Positions 9,748 to 18,120 of a DNA stretch of 64,000 nt are shown here, piece by piece. A model generated the notes under the pieces. The model did no database searches, was not told where the DNA came from, and saw only the letters and a program-made list of their open reading frames with translations. The DNA lies in NCBI RefSeq assembly GCF_029714405.1, contig NZ_CP121650.1, positions 4,469,001 to 4,533,000 on the forward strand, in the 5' to 3' direction. A program made the position numbers and the translations under genes. Within the stretch, counting starts at the first letter, position 1, and each line of letters begins with the position of its first letter. The DNA comes from Bradyrhizobium sp. CB82. GTDB lineage: Bacteria > Pseudomonadota > Alphaproteobacteria > Rhizobiales > Xanthobacteraceae.

Positions 9748-10683
9748 GTGCCTGTCCCGGTTCTGCTCGTGGCTGGGTTTCTCGGGGCGGGCAAGACCAC
9801 GGTCGTGAACCATTTACTGGCGCATGCCGACGGACGTCGGATCGCAGCCGTCGTCAACGATTTCGGCGCGATCAACATCGACGCCGAGCTGATCATGGGC
9901 GCCGCCGATGGCGTTGTGAGTCTCGCCAATGGCTGCATCTGTTGCTCGCTGGAAGGCGATCTCCTGCGCACGCTTGCCGTGCTGCTGCGGCGTGATTCGC
10001 GGCCGGATGTCATCGTGATCGAAACCAGCGGCGTGGCCGACCCGGCGGACGTCGTGCGCAACCTGATGGATCCCCTGATCTTTCGCGAAGCGCCGCTGGA
10101 AACCGTGCTGTGCGTAGTGGACGCGACGATGCAGATGGCCATGCTGGACGATGCGTTGCTGCGATCTCAAATACGGGCAGCCGACGTGGTCGCGCTGAGC
10201 AAGGTAGATCTGGTCGACGCGGCCGGCATCACGCAGATGCGCGATGCCCTTCGCGCGATGCGCCCCTCAGCCGTCCTGGTCGATGCTCTCCAGGGCGAAG
10301 TGCCCGGAGCGCTGCTGTTTGCGCCCGACGTCGATCGCGCGCCGGCGCCACGCGAGCCGGGGCCGAAACGGCCGGCCGCCGAGCGGTTCGAAACCATGAG
10401 CTGGAGGTCGGACAAGCCGGTGTCGCTGCCGCGGTTGCAGGCGGCGATCGGCCGGCTCGCGCCGAAACTGGCGCGCGCGAAGGGGCTGTTCGAGACCGTC
10501 GAGCAGCCCGGGCGGGTGATGGTGTTTCAACTCGCCGGCGGCCGGGCGACGCTGACCACAGGCGGGACAAGGGTCGAGGGGGTAGCGCGAACGCGGATCG
10601 TCTTCGTTGCGGAGATCGGCGTCCTCTCGCGCGAGGAGATCGATCGTATCATGGAAGGCTGCCTCGACGCCGGCACGGCATGA
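9748..10683 (+). CDS. COG0523 / CobW-like GTPase metallochaperone
   Basis: A 311-residue G3E-family GTPase. Walker A is GFLGAGKTT at residues 10-18, the metal-binding GCICC motif is at 62-66, the switch segment IETSGVADP is at about 91-99 and the guanine-specificity motif SKVD is at 151-154. A C-terminal CobW domain follows. Proteins of this family deliver Zn, Co or Fe to client enzymes and are often made under metal shortage. The start is GTG. The gene follows the amidohydrolase by 3 bases, so that metal enzyme is its most likely client. No zinc-uptake-regulator site was recognised upstream. Which metal is handled cannot be read from the sequence. Confidence 0.85.
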   Translation: MPVPVLLVAGFLGAGKTTVVNHLLAHADGRRIAAVVNDFGAINIDAELIMGAADGVVSLANGCICCSLEGDLLRTLAVLLRRDSRPDVIVIETSGVADPADVVRNLMDPLIFREAPLETVLCVVDATMQMAMLDDALLRSQIRAADVVALSKVDLVDAAGITQMRDALRAMRPSAVLVDALQGEVPGALLFAPDVDRAPAPREPGPKRPAAERFETMSWRSDKPVSLPRLQAAIGRLAPKLARAKGLFETVEQPGRVMVFQLAGGRATLTTGGTRVEGVARTRIVFVAEIGVLSREEIDRIMEGCLDAGTA

Positions 10684-10727
10684 GAGCCTTCGACGACCGT
10701 TTCAAGCAGTGGGCCGCTCCAAAGCAA

Positions 10728-10755
10728 GATACGCCCGCGAGTGAGCGGGCGTATC
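10728..10755. terminator. Bidirectional terminator hairpin between convergent genes
   Basis: Perfect 11-base arms (GATACGCCCGC and GCGGGCGTATC) around a 6-base loop lie between the convergent COG0523 and PsiF-repeat genes. The T tract is weak on both sides, so it may act partly by blocking read-through. Confidence 0.65.
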
Positions 10756-10782
10756 GGGATCGAAAGCTAATCGCGCCGCGCT

Positions 10783-11031
10783 CTATGCGCTCGTCTCGCA
10801 CTTCTTCATAAAGCTGTTCTTGGCGGCACCCGCGAGCGGCTTGCCATCCGAGCCGACGGCCTTGGCCGAGCAGGTATCCATTTTGCACTTCTTCATGAAC
10901 GATGTCTTGGCGGCACCCGCTAGAGGCTTGCCGTCCGAGCCGACCGCTTTGCTTGCGCACGTGTCTTCCGCGAAGGCCGAGCCGGCCGCGAAGGTGGCGA
11001 CGACGCCAGCCAGGAAAATCCGCTTCATCAT
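10783..11031 (-). CDS. PsiF-repeat family exported small protein
   Basis: An 82-residue protein with a signal peptide (MMKRIFLAGV onward, cut after Ala-Phe-Ala). The mature part is two near-identical PsiF repeats, each with Cys, then AVGSDGKPLAGAAK and a closing SFMKKC. PsiF proteins were named for phosphate-starvation induction in enteric bacteria, but their function is unknown. The paired Cys in each repeat suggest disulfides in the periplasm. The two repeat units are almost identical at DNA level too, so the duplication is recent or kept even by conversion. GGAGA lies 6 bases before the first ATG at 11031. A second ATG directly follows and could be used instead. Confidence 0.8.
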   Translation of the reverse strand: MMKRIFLAGVVATFAAGSAFAEDTCASKAVGSDGKPLAGAAKTSFMKKCKMDTCSAKAVGSDGKPLAGAAKNSFMKKCETSA

Positions 11032-11119
11032 GGGTGTCTCCCTAAACAATGGTTCGGGAATTGGAACTCCGAATCGTGGCGCAATCAAGCAAGATGAGCG
11101 CGCCGGCTTGGCGGTCCCT

Positions 11120-11998
11120 TCAATTTTTCCAGCGTGCAACCGTAGCAACGGCCTTGCCCTGCACGTCGTTCAACGCCGCCTGGTTTGCGGCGACCGACTG
11201 GCGCTGCGACGAGGGATCGTCGAAATCATGGGTCGCGCCCGGATAGACCGTGACGTCGATCTTGCTGCCGGCCTGGCGCGCCCGGTCGGCGGCCTGCTGG
11301 CAGAACGCGGGCGACACCTCCTCGTCGTCGGCGCCCAGGAAAATGGCGATCGGCGCGGTCGTGGAGATCGTCGGCTGCAACAGCGCCTTCGGTCCGCAAC
11401 CCGGATAGAACGCGAGTGCGCCGCGAAAGCCGGCTGCCAGGTTTGCGCCTTGCCGGATCATCACGTTCAGCGCGGTGCTGCCGCCGTTCGACCAGCCCTG
11501 GAGGAAGATCTGGTTGCCGATCACATCGCCGCGGCTGCGCAAATAGGCCAGCGCCCCCTCGGCATCGAGCGGACGCACGGTCTTCTCGTTGACGTCGTCG
11601 CGGTCGGGATCGTCATGGGTGAAGCGGCCGAAACCGTGGGCCTTGCCGCGCGGACCAAAACTGTCCGGCAGCAGCGCCAGATAGCCGCGCGCTGCCCAGT
11701 ACTCGCCCCACATCGCGTGCCGTTTCGACAAGGTCGTGGCGTTGCAGGGTGAGGAGGCCTCGGGGCCAACGACGGTGCAGCCAGCATTGACGTTGCTGGA
11801 ATAGGGCCCTCCGCGGCCGTGCAACAGCACGATGGCAGGAACGGGGCCCGCCTTAGTCGGCCGGAACAGGTAGCCGACCAGCTGCGTGCCGCCGTCGGCG
11901 CTGCGGAAATAGACCGTCTCTGGTGCGGCTGCCGCGTCGGACATCAGCCATATCGAGGTGACCGCGGCTAAGATAATACGGATGCAATAGGCTGGCAT
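11120..11998 (-). CDS. Secreted dienelactone-hydrolase-like alpha/beta hydrolase
   Basis: A 292-residue alpha/beta hydrolase with an N-terminal hydrophobic export segment. The nucleophile elbow is GWSNGG (Ser), the acid is likely Asp in GADDEE, and the catalytic His lies in GATHDFDDP near the C-terminus, in dienelactone hydrolase order. An oxyanion-hole HGRGG motif precedes them. Members cleave lactones or esters in the periplasm. The frame begins at 12034, but Met at 11998 just before the hydrophobic segment is the better start. No strong ribosome binding site was seen at either. It points toward the PsiF gene about 90 bases away. Confidence 0.75.
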   Translation of the reverse strand: MPAYCIRIILAAVTSIWLMSDAAAAPETVYFRSADGGTQLVGYLFRPTKAGPVPAIVLLHGRGGPYSSNVNAGCTVVGPEASSPCNATTLSKRHAMWGEYWAARGYLALLPDSFGPRGKAHGFGRFTHDDPDRDDVNEKTVRPLDAEGALAYLRSRGDVIGNQIFLQGWSNGGSTALNVMIRQGANLAAGFRGALAFYPGCGPKALLQPTISTTAPIAIFLGADDEEVSPAFCQQAADRARQAGSKIDVTVYPGATHDFDDPSSQRQSVAANQAALNDVQGKAVATVARWKN

Positions 11999-12107
11999 GC
12001 TCGTTGGAATCGCTGGTCTGCCGGCAGGAGACACTGGCGGAAGCGAAGATTCAACCCTGCTTGCTGTGCCGCGCGTGACCCTCTGCTGTGCAGCGGGCGC
12101 GCCGCAG

Positions 12108-12351
12108 CTAGCCGCTCTTCATGCGCCACGGGCGAGCAATGCCCTGAAATCCGCGCGCGCGCTGAGCCTCGATGCGCGCAACCTCGGCGGCTTCGCCCAT
12201 GCTGAAATAGCCGTGGATCAGGCCGGCTCCCTCATGATGCCTGACCGGAACGCCGGCAGCTTCCAGCGCCCGCGCGTAGGCCGCGCCCTCGTCGCGCAAC
12301 GGATCGAACCAAGCCGTCGTGGGCAATGACGGGATCGAGCGGCGCGGTCAT
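12108..12351 (-). pseudogene. Alpha/beta hydrolase (acetyl esterase type) with large internal deletion
   Basis: The last 70 or so residues of a hormone-sensitive-lipase-type esterase are readable, including the catalytic Asp region (WFDPLRDEG) and the His region (GAGLIHGYFSM). At the other end, an ATG at 12351 with AAGGA ahead begins MTAPLDPVIA, a plausible esterase N-terminus. It runs straight into the C-terminal part in another frame. The middle of the gene, including the nucleophile, appears to have been lost: family members have about 300 residues and about 80 codons remain. The N-terminal match is from memory of the family and is the weaker part of the claim. Confidence 0.65.
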
Positions 12352-12492
12352 CGGCGGGTCCTTCGAGGGTTCTTGCGAGGGTTCTTGGTTTTGCTTGTGC
12401 GCTAGCATAGGTTTCGCGCGCCGCCCGGGCCACCGGCGGCCGCGTCATGCCGAATTGCGTGGCACGGAAAGCAGGAGAGGCAGGAGGAACAG

Positions 12493-13165
12493 GTGGATTT
12501 CGAAACGCTGGTGCAGTCCCGTCGCAGCGTGCGCGGTTTCAAGAAGGACCCGGTGCCGCGCGCGGTGATCGAGGCGATCATCGATGTGGCCAAGCGCGCG
12601 CCGTCCTCGATGAACACCCAGCCCTGGCACCTTCATGTGCTCGCCGGCGCGCCGCTCGAGCAGGTCCGTCGACGCAACATGGAAGAGATGGTCGCCGGCG
12701 CCAAGGTCAAGCGAGACATCGTCAGCCATGGCGAATACCAGGGCATTCACCGCACGCGCCAGGTCGACATCGCCAAGAAATTATTCGGCGCGATGGGGAT
12801 CGCGCGCGACGACAAGCCGATGCGGCAGGATTGGGTGCTGCGCGGCTTCGTCAGTTCGATGCGCCTCGCTGGTACTCACCTATGACCGCTTGCTTGACCC
12901 TGGCGCGGTCTGCCACTTCGATCTCGGCGCGCTTTGTTACGGTAACGTTCTCGCGGCATGGGATCGCGGCCTTGGGTCTGTCATCAACGGGCAGGACATC
13001 ATGCGCTCCGACATCGTGCGCGAGGTCGCCAGCATCCCCGACGACGAGGTCATCATGACCTGCGTCGCGATGGGATATCCGGACGACACGTTTGCCGCCA
13101 ATGCCGTGCGGTCTGATCGGCAGGAGAACAGTGAGTTCGTGCGCTACGTCGGATTTGCCGACTGA
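12493..13165 (+). pseudogene. Nitroreductase family gene broken by two small indels
   Basis: A GTG at 12493 with a perfect AGGAGG ahead starts a nitroreductase: the FMN-binding SRRSVRGF and RAPSSMNTQPWH segments are clear. The frame is normal to about residue 120, then the expected RQFDAP continues only in the third frame (around 12855-12865) and LVLTYDRLLDPGAVC continues in the second frame to 13165. Two separate indels within about 20 bases are needed to restore one protein of about 224 residues. NAD(P)H-dependent reduction of quinones or nitro compounds would be the parent function. Either the gene is dead or the sequence has errors here. Confidence 0.75.
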
Positions 13166-13322
13166 AGCTCGTACACTCCAGACGTGCATCGCGGCTTGCG
13201 CCCGAGAATATTCTCCGGCCGAAATTTTTGGTGCGGACTCCCAACCGGCTCTTGCAATCTCGACTCGTCAGGAGGAACAATAAGCGCGGTGAAAGGTTTG
13301 TTGCTGGCGCGAGGGAATTGAC

Positions 13323-13526
13323 ATGCGGCGGCTGGCTAGCCTGGTGCGATGGTTACTCGGGCCGCGAGTGCGGTATCCGGTTGATGATGATCCAAGTCTC
13401 CCCTTCACATCAGAGGAATTTGGCCGGCTGATCAGCAGCGGCAAGCGCGATGACATGAAACGGTTGGCAGAGGGGTTGGCGTGCCGGTCGATCCCGCACC
13501 GCGCCAAATACCGCGCGACGCACTAA
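13323..13526 (+). CDS. Small hypothetical protein
   Basis: A 67-residue basic protein starting with MRRLASLVRWLLG, with GAGGGA about 6 bases before the ATG. I recognise no family. The start region could form a short amphipathic helix and the middle is acidic then Lys/Arg rich. It lies between the broken nitroreductase and the leftward HD-GYP operon. The frame could be chance, since high GC gives many open frames. The ribosome binding site is the main support. Confidence 0.4.
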   Translation: MRRLASLVRWLLGPRVRYPVDDDPSLPFTSEEFGRLISSGKRDDMKRLAEGLACRSIPHRAKYRATH

Positions 13527-13583
13527 GGCCGTCGCCTTGAGGTCGGCGCTTTAAGGTCGCGCATTGGAGGCGCCGATGCGCGA

Positions 13584-14693
13584 TCAGCGGGTCAGCGCGA
13601 CCTGCTTGAATGAGGCGACCAGCGCCTTTTCGAGCTTGCCCTGCATTCCCAGGAGAATGCCGTAGGCCTGCTTGCGCGGCATGGTCGGTCGGTATGACCG
13701 GTGCTCGATCAGTGCGGCGAAGATGTCGGAGATGGTGAGAATTCGAACGACATCCGTAATGCTGTCGGCGCAAAGCGCGTCCGGATATCCGCTGCCGTCG
13801 AGATATTCGTGGTGGTGACGTACCGCATCGAGGATCTCGGGCGAGATGTTGGCATGATCCTTCAGAACCTCGTATCCCGCGATCGGGTGCGTCTTTATCA
13901 GCGTGCGCTCGTTGGCGTCCAGGCGCCCCGGCTTGTCGAGGATCGTGAGCGGAATCTTCGCCTTGCCGATGTCGTGAAACATGGCCGCCGAATACAGCCG
14001 TTCGAGATCGTCTTTCCTGACGCCGAGACTTAGCCCGAAATCGATCGCGACGCCGGTGACCAGCAGGCAATGCTGGTAGGTTCCCTCATGATGGCGCCGC
14101 ACAGTCGTGAGCCATTCCGACAGGCCGTGCTCGGCGATGCGGTTGGCGATCTTGCGGCCGGCCTCCTTCGCTCCGTCGACGTCGATGGTTTCACCGAGCA
14201 TGACCGAGCTGAACATCGAGCCGATGGCGGTCGCGGCCGCCTCGACCGCATCTTCCGGTTGCGATTGGCCATCGGCGGATGTGGCATCCGGGTTCGGCGA
14301 CCCCAATAGCGCCGCCAGGAGCTTGGTCTGGTTGGGCGCGCCCGGCAGGACGTGCGTGGCGCCGAGAGCGTAAGCCTGCGAGATGCAAACATGCGAAGGC
14401 GGCTCGACCAGGAAGATGCGCTTGTCCGCCTTGGCCAGTCGCGCCGCTCGCTTCTTCAGCGCAGCGATGTTGTCGACGTCGCGAAGGTCCGCCCGCACGA
14501 CGACGGCAATCGGCGAGTGCGGTAGCCGTGCCTCGGCATCGAGCCGTTCGCCTGCCACGGCGAACTTCCGCTCGACGATCGAGCAAACCCCCGACAGCTT
14601 GTCGGAGCTGTCGGCAAGCACATGCACGAACGAGGAAGCCGCCCGAGGCCCAGGGGCGTTGCTGACTGGCACGACGAGGCTGGAACTTGGCAC
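13584..14693 (-). CDS. HD-GYP domain protein, probable cyclic-di-GMP phosphodiesterase
   Basis: A 369-residue protein. Residues about 20-135 look like a degenerate receiver-like domain, with no clear phospho-acceptor. The HD-GYP domain follows, with HDIGK at 240-244, the HHE pair at 294-296 and DGSGYP at 299-304, which are the metal and substrate signatures. Such enzymes cut cyclic-di-GMP to pGpG or GMP and so lower the biofilm signal. It is the last gene of a leftward operon after a PilZ protein (21-base gap) and a DUF2336 protein. Catalysis is likely because the key residues are kept, but an effect on motility or biofilm is inference. Confidence 0.88.
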   Translation of the reverse strand: MPSSSLVVPVSNAPGPRAASSFVHVLADSSDKLSGVCSIVERKFAVAGERLDAEARLPHSPIAVVVRADLRDVDNIAALKKRAARLAKADKRIFLVEPPSHVCISQAYALGATHVLPGAPNQTKLLAALLGSPNPDATSADGQSQPEDAVEAAATAIGSMFSSVMLGETIDVDGAKEAGRKIANRIAEHGLSEWLTTVRRHHEGTYQHCLLVTGVAIDFGLSLGVRKDDLERLYSAAMFHDIGKAKIPLTILDKPGRLDANERTLIKTHPIAGYEVLKDHANISPEILDAVRHHHEYLDGSGYPDALCADSITDVVRILTISDIFAALIEHRSYRPTMPRKQAYGILLGMQGKLEKALVASFKQVALTR

Positions 14694-14714
14694 GACTGTG
14701 GCTTTCTGAGACGG

Positions 14715-15047
14715 CTACCTGCCCCTGGTCTTCTGCGTCGCTAGTTCGTTTTTGGCCTTCGCTGGTCCTTTCCTGGTTCCCGGCCTGATGAAGTGAATCC
14801 CCGCCATCGTTCCGTCGATCCATACCAATTCGCAGCGGCGATAGGCGAGGCCGGTCGAGGACAGCAGCATGAAGAATTCCCTCGCTTGCAGCACGTCGAG
14901 AGTTCCCTCGACCTCGATCTTGGCGCCGGTATCCGAAACATCAAGCAGCACGCAGGTACGGCGCCAGGTGCCGTCGGCGCCCATCAGGTTGACGGGCTGC
15001 TTGTGATCCATCCGGACGCGGTGTGATTTGCGACTGTCGAATCTCAT
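14715..15047 (-). CDS. PilZ domain protein, cyclic-di-GMP receptor
   Basis: A 110-residue single-domain PilZ protein. The cyclic-di-GMP contact motifs are present: RxxxR at residues 6-10 (RKSHR) and DxSxxG at 36-41 (DVSDTG). A Lys/Arg-rich tail follows. It should bind the second messenger and pass the signal to an unknown partner. Its start overlaps the stop of the DUF2336 gene in an ATGA arrangement and it is followed by the HD-GYP gene, so receptor and breakdown enzyme are made together. Confidence 0.88.
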   Translation of the reverse strand: MRFDSRKSHRVRMDHKQPVNLMGADGTWRRTCVLLDVSDTGAKIEVEGTLDVLQAREFFMLLSSTGLAYRRCELVWIDGTMAGIHFIRPGTRKGPAKAKNELATQKTRGR

Positions 15048-16177
15048 CGGTTGGCTCCCGATTTCAGACGCTTGTTGTTATTGTCAGCGGCAACTGCGCT
15101 CGCGGCCATTTCGCCCCAGCGCACGGTCCACTGGCTTGTCGAAAGATAGAGCTCATCGAACAGCTTTTGGGCGCGCTCGCGCTGTTCGTAGGAAAGGCGC
15201 GAGCCGCCGCGATTGCAGAGAATTGCGAGAGTCGTCTGCCAGTTCAGGCGGGAGGCGCGGCAGGCCATGACCAGCGCTTCGCAATCCTCGTCTGCGATGA
15301 TCTTTTCAATCACGTCGATCGGCGCACCCGACAGCACCGAGAGTGAGGCGATCAGATTGGCCGCCTCGCCGCGGACGGCGAAGCGGTTGATGGTTGAATC
15401 GTTGAGCTTGCCGACGCGGTTGAGCGCGACGACGGAGAGCCGCGCTTCCGAATAGTCGATCGATGACGGTAGCTTCGGCCGTGCCGCGGCTGGCGTCGGG
15501 CACAGCATGGTCTCGATCCGCTCGCGCAAGGCGGGGGCGGCTGCATCAAGTATGGAGGCTCTGGCCTCCGGCGTCAGCCTGGGGAAGAGCCCGCGGACGA
15601 TTTTGTCGGGCGTGTCGGGCCGGAATGCCAGCCCCCTCGCGATCTCGCCGTCGTGTTGGGCCCTGGCGATCAGCATGGCATGGCCTGCGTCGGAAAACGT
15701 GGCGCCCGGATTGCTCACGAGCGCGCGACCGACATTCTTGCCGCCGCGCTTGAGCAGGATGTCCGTCAGGGCTGGATCAAGCGAGCTCCGTCCGGCGATC
15801 GCCAGCAAATGCTGCTCGCCGCGTGATGTTGCGATCGCCTCCAGGTCGCTCTCCGAGAGGATGCGGGACTTGAGAAGGAGCGGGCCGGCAACCATTGGGT
15901 CATCATGGAACGCAAGCCGGCGCGACGTTTCCCTGGGAGCCAAACTCAGATCGACCAGCGCTGCGCTCAGCTGCGTGAGCGCCTTCGGCTCAATGCGTTC
16001 CGCAATGCGAAGCAGGACCTGGTCCAGCGCATTGATCTCTGGCTCCTGAAGACGATTGCGACCTGCAACGAGCAGGTCGGTCGTCTGCCGAAGCATACGG
16101 ACGCGGCGCTCATAAGCGCACCCTGCGATGGTGCTTTCGAGCTCGGCAACAATATCGGCAGGCAAAATGGCATTCAT
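15044..16177 (-). CDS. DUF2336 domain protein
   Basis: A 377-residue alpha-helical protein with the repetitive HEAT-like pattern of DUF2336 (motifs such as LSLAPRETSRRLAFHDDPMVAGPLLL and segments with Leu-rich helices). These two parts are not quoted further. The family is alphaproteobacterial and often sits near motility, chemotaxis or cyclic-di-GMP genes, but its biochemical role is not established. It is the first gene of the operon with PilZ and HD-GYP proteins, coupled by a 4-base overlap to the PilZ gene. No signal peptide or membrane segment is seen, so it should be cytoplasmic. Confidence 0.8.
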   Translation of the reverse strand: MNAILPADIVAELESTIAGCAYERRVRMLRQTTDLLVAGRNRLQEPEINALDQVLLRIAERIEPKALTQLSAALVDLSLAPRETSRRLAFHDDPMVAGPLLLKSRILSESDLEAIATSRGEQHLLAIAGRSSLDPALTDILLKRGGKNVGRALVSNPGATFSDAGHAMLIARAQHDGEIARGLAFRPDTPDKIVRGLFPRLTPEARASILDAAAPALRERIETMLCPTPAAARPKLPSSIDYSEARLSVVALNRVGKLNDSTINRFAVRGEAANLIASLSVLSGAPIDVIEKIIADEDCEALVMACRASRLNWQTTLAILCNRGGSRLSYEQRERAQKLFDELYLSTSQWTVRWGEMAASAVAADNNNKRLKSGANR

Positions 16178-16460
16178 GGCGGGCCTGATCCGCTAAAAAA
16201 ACGACGGTGTTTCTACGGGATCAATTGCGCGCGAAAGTCGTTAAACTTAGGTTATGTCGGAAACACGCGGTGGTGTCATCGCACCGTCCTTTGGATTTGA
16301 ATCGATATCGAAATTCGGCAAACGTGCCCACGATATCTCTCGGAGTTGCGAGTTTTTTGCGCGCCCAGGCACGCGCCGGATAACACCCAAGATGCGATTG
16401 AGCGGGCGACCAATCCGGGTGACGGTTGCGATAAGATAACGCTTTCTTGATTCGCGACAA

Positions 16461-17402
16461 ATGACATTTGGGGCGCCGACGTTGGGGCCAAAGATATTTC
16501 GATTTGACGATGTTGACGAATTCCGCAGTTCGATTCGAACTCTGGACGTGGAATTTACACCGCTCGTGCGGAAGATAGCGGCCGAGCAGACCATCCTGAA
16601 TCTGCCGGGGTGCGACGTCAATTTCACGAAATCCTTTCCGCGCATCGTGGACGCGCAACTCGTGAAGAATTGCACCGCGGTCGGCTTCGCAATGGACGAC
16701 CACGAGGTTCCCATCCGTTTCAATGGCGCGCAGCGGGATCGAGCGGCCATCGTCATCGGCGGCGGCGGCGCTGCCTTCAACACGGTCGAGGAAGTCGAGC
16801 GGGAATACGCCTCGGTGATGTTCACGCCGGAGGTGATGGGGCGCGGCTGGCCGGAAACGAAGGCGAACTTCCGCATCCATGAAACGAGCGCGCTGGCGCT
16901 GAGCTGGCTGCGCAAGCTGATCAGGGAGGTGATCGCTGCTGCCTCGGAACCCGTCGATGCCGTCGAATGGCCGATGAGGGCGTCCGCGATGAGAGAATCC
17001 CTGCTTGCCGGGATCGACGCGGCGTTCGAAGGCATATTGCCGGCGCGCTGGACTGCGCGAGCCAACGATGAGCGGCATTTCGGGACTTTCCAGGAGATCC
17101 GTGCGCTGCTGCTCGATGACCTCGGGCAGCCCATTTACAGCGAGGAGTTGGCCAGGAAGCTCGGCCTGTCCGTGCGCAGCCTGCATGATGCGGTCCAGCG
17201 CTATCGCGGCATGAGCCTGCACCGCTATTTGCGCTTGCGGCGGCTGTGGCTCGTTCGCAAGCGGTTGCTGGCCGGGCCCGAGAGCGTGAAGGCGGCGGCG
17301 CTCGCCTTCGGCTTCTGGCACCTCAGCGACTTCTCGAGAAGCTATCGGCACCAGTTCGGGGAAACGCCGTCGCAAACGTTGGAGCGTGCCCGAAAGGCCT
17401 GA
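16461..17402 (+). CDS. AraC family transcriptional regulator
   Basis: A 313-residue protein with an N-terminal sensing domain of unclear ligand and a C-terminal AraC-type DNA-binding domain at about residues 210-312 (YSEELARKLGLSVRSLHDA as the first helix-turn-helix, then GFWHLSDFSRSYRHQFGETP as the second). The closing signature is well kept. It is divergent from the DUF2336 operon and lies 39 bases before an FMN reductase gene, which is a plausible target or operon partner. The ATG has no strong ribosome binding site. The inducer is unknown. Confidence 0.85.
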   Translation: MTFGAPTLGPKIFRFDDVDEFRSSIRTLDVEFTPLVRKIAAEQTILNLPGCDVNFTKSFPRIVDAQLVKNCTAVGFAMDDHEVPIRFNGAQRDRAAIVIGGGGAAFNTVEEVEREYASVMFTPEVMGRGWPETKANFRIHETSALALSWLRKLIREVIAAASEPVDAVEWPMRASAMRESLLAGIDAAFEGILPARWTARANDERHFGTFQEIRALLLDDLGQPIYSEELARKLGLSVRSLHDAVQRYRGMSLHRYLRLRRLWLVRKRLLAGPESVKAAALAFGFWHLSDFSRSYRHQFGETPSQTLERARKA

Positions 17403-17441
17403 CCTTTCGTCGCGGGCGCTTCGTGCTAGGATGCGCCCATC

Positions 17442-18032
17442 ATGGGCAATCGCATCCTCGTTTTCTACGGTTCCTACCGCTCCGATCGGATGGGCATTCG
17501 CTTGGCGCATTTCGTCGTCAACGGCTTGCGGATCCGCGGCGACGACGTCGCCTTCATCGACGCGAAGGCGGTTGGCCTTCCCATGCTCGACCGCATGTAC
17601 AAGGAATATCCAAAAGGGCAGGCACCAGAGGCCCTGGAGACGCTGGCCGCGCAGATCCGCGATGCCGACGGCTTCGTGTTCGTCACCGGCGAATACAATT
17701 GGGGTATTCAACCGGGCTTGAAGAACCTCACCGATCATTTTCTCGAGGAATGGTTCTGGCGCCCGGCCGCAATCGTCAGCTACTCCGCCGGTCGCTTCTC
17801 CGGCGCACGCGCCGCAACCGCCTGGCACGGCACGTTGTCGGAAATGGGCATGGTGGTGATATCGAGCACGATCGCGGTCGGTCCGATCGCCCAGACGCTG
17901 TCGGCGGAGGGCGAGCCGACGGGCGAGGGCGGCAAGGCGCTGGAACGCTCGTTCCCGCGTTTTGCCGACGATCTCACCTGGTGGGTCGAGGCTGCCAAGG
18001 CACAGCGCGCGCACAAGCAGCCGCCGTACTAA
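17442..18032 (+). CDS. NAD(P)H-dependent FMN reductase (flavodoxin-like fold)
   Basis: A 196-residue flavodoxin-fold reductase. The N-terminal phosphate-binding loop is VFYGSYRSDRMG at about residues 7-18, and the FMN ring-binding GEYNWGIQPGLKN segment lies near 87-99, both typical of the NADPH-dependent FMN reductase family. Such enzymes reduce flavin, quinones or azo compounds. It follows the AraC regulator on the same strand and may be controlled by it. The next genes are leftward, and an intergenic palindromic repeat begins right after its stop. Confidence 0.85.
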   Translation: MGNRILVFYGSYRSDRMGIRLAHFVVNGLRIRGDDVAFIDAKAVGLPMLDRMYKEYPKGQAPEALETLAAQIRDADGFVFVTGEYNWGIQPGLKNLTDHFLEEWFWRPAAIVSYSAGRFSGARAATAWHGTLSEMGMVVISSTIAVGPIAQTLSAEGEPTGEGGKALERSFPRFADDLTWWVEAAKAQRAHKQPPY

Positions 18033-18120
18033 GGGGCATTATCCGGCAAGATGCGCAGTGGTTTTCCCTCGCGACAAACGCGGAATGCGTTTGCGCGGAG
18101 ATCATGCTCGGATAATGACC
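18033..18120 (-). repeat. Intergenic palindromic repeat, family A (reverse copy)
   Basis: This stretch shares with the copies near 27.1, 27.95 and 46.5 kb the core that reads, on the minus strand, ATCTCCGCGCAAACGC, a short loop, then GCGTTTGTCGCGAGGG. Here the terminal arms are CATTATCCG and CGGATAATG and the second hairpin of the other copies is missing. It fills the gap between convergent genes. Confidence 0.8.
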
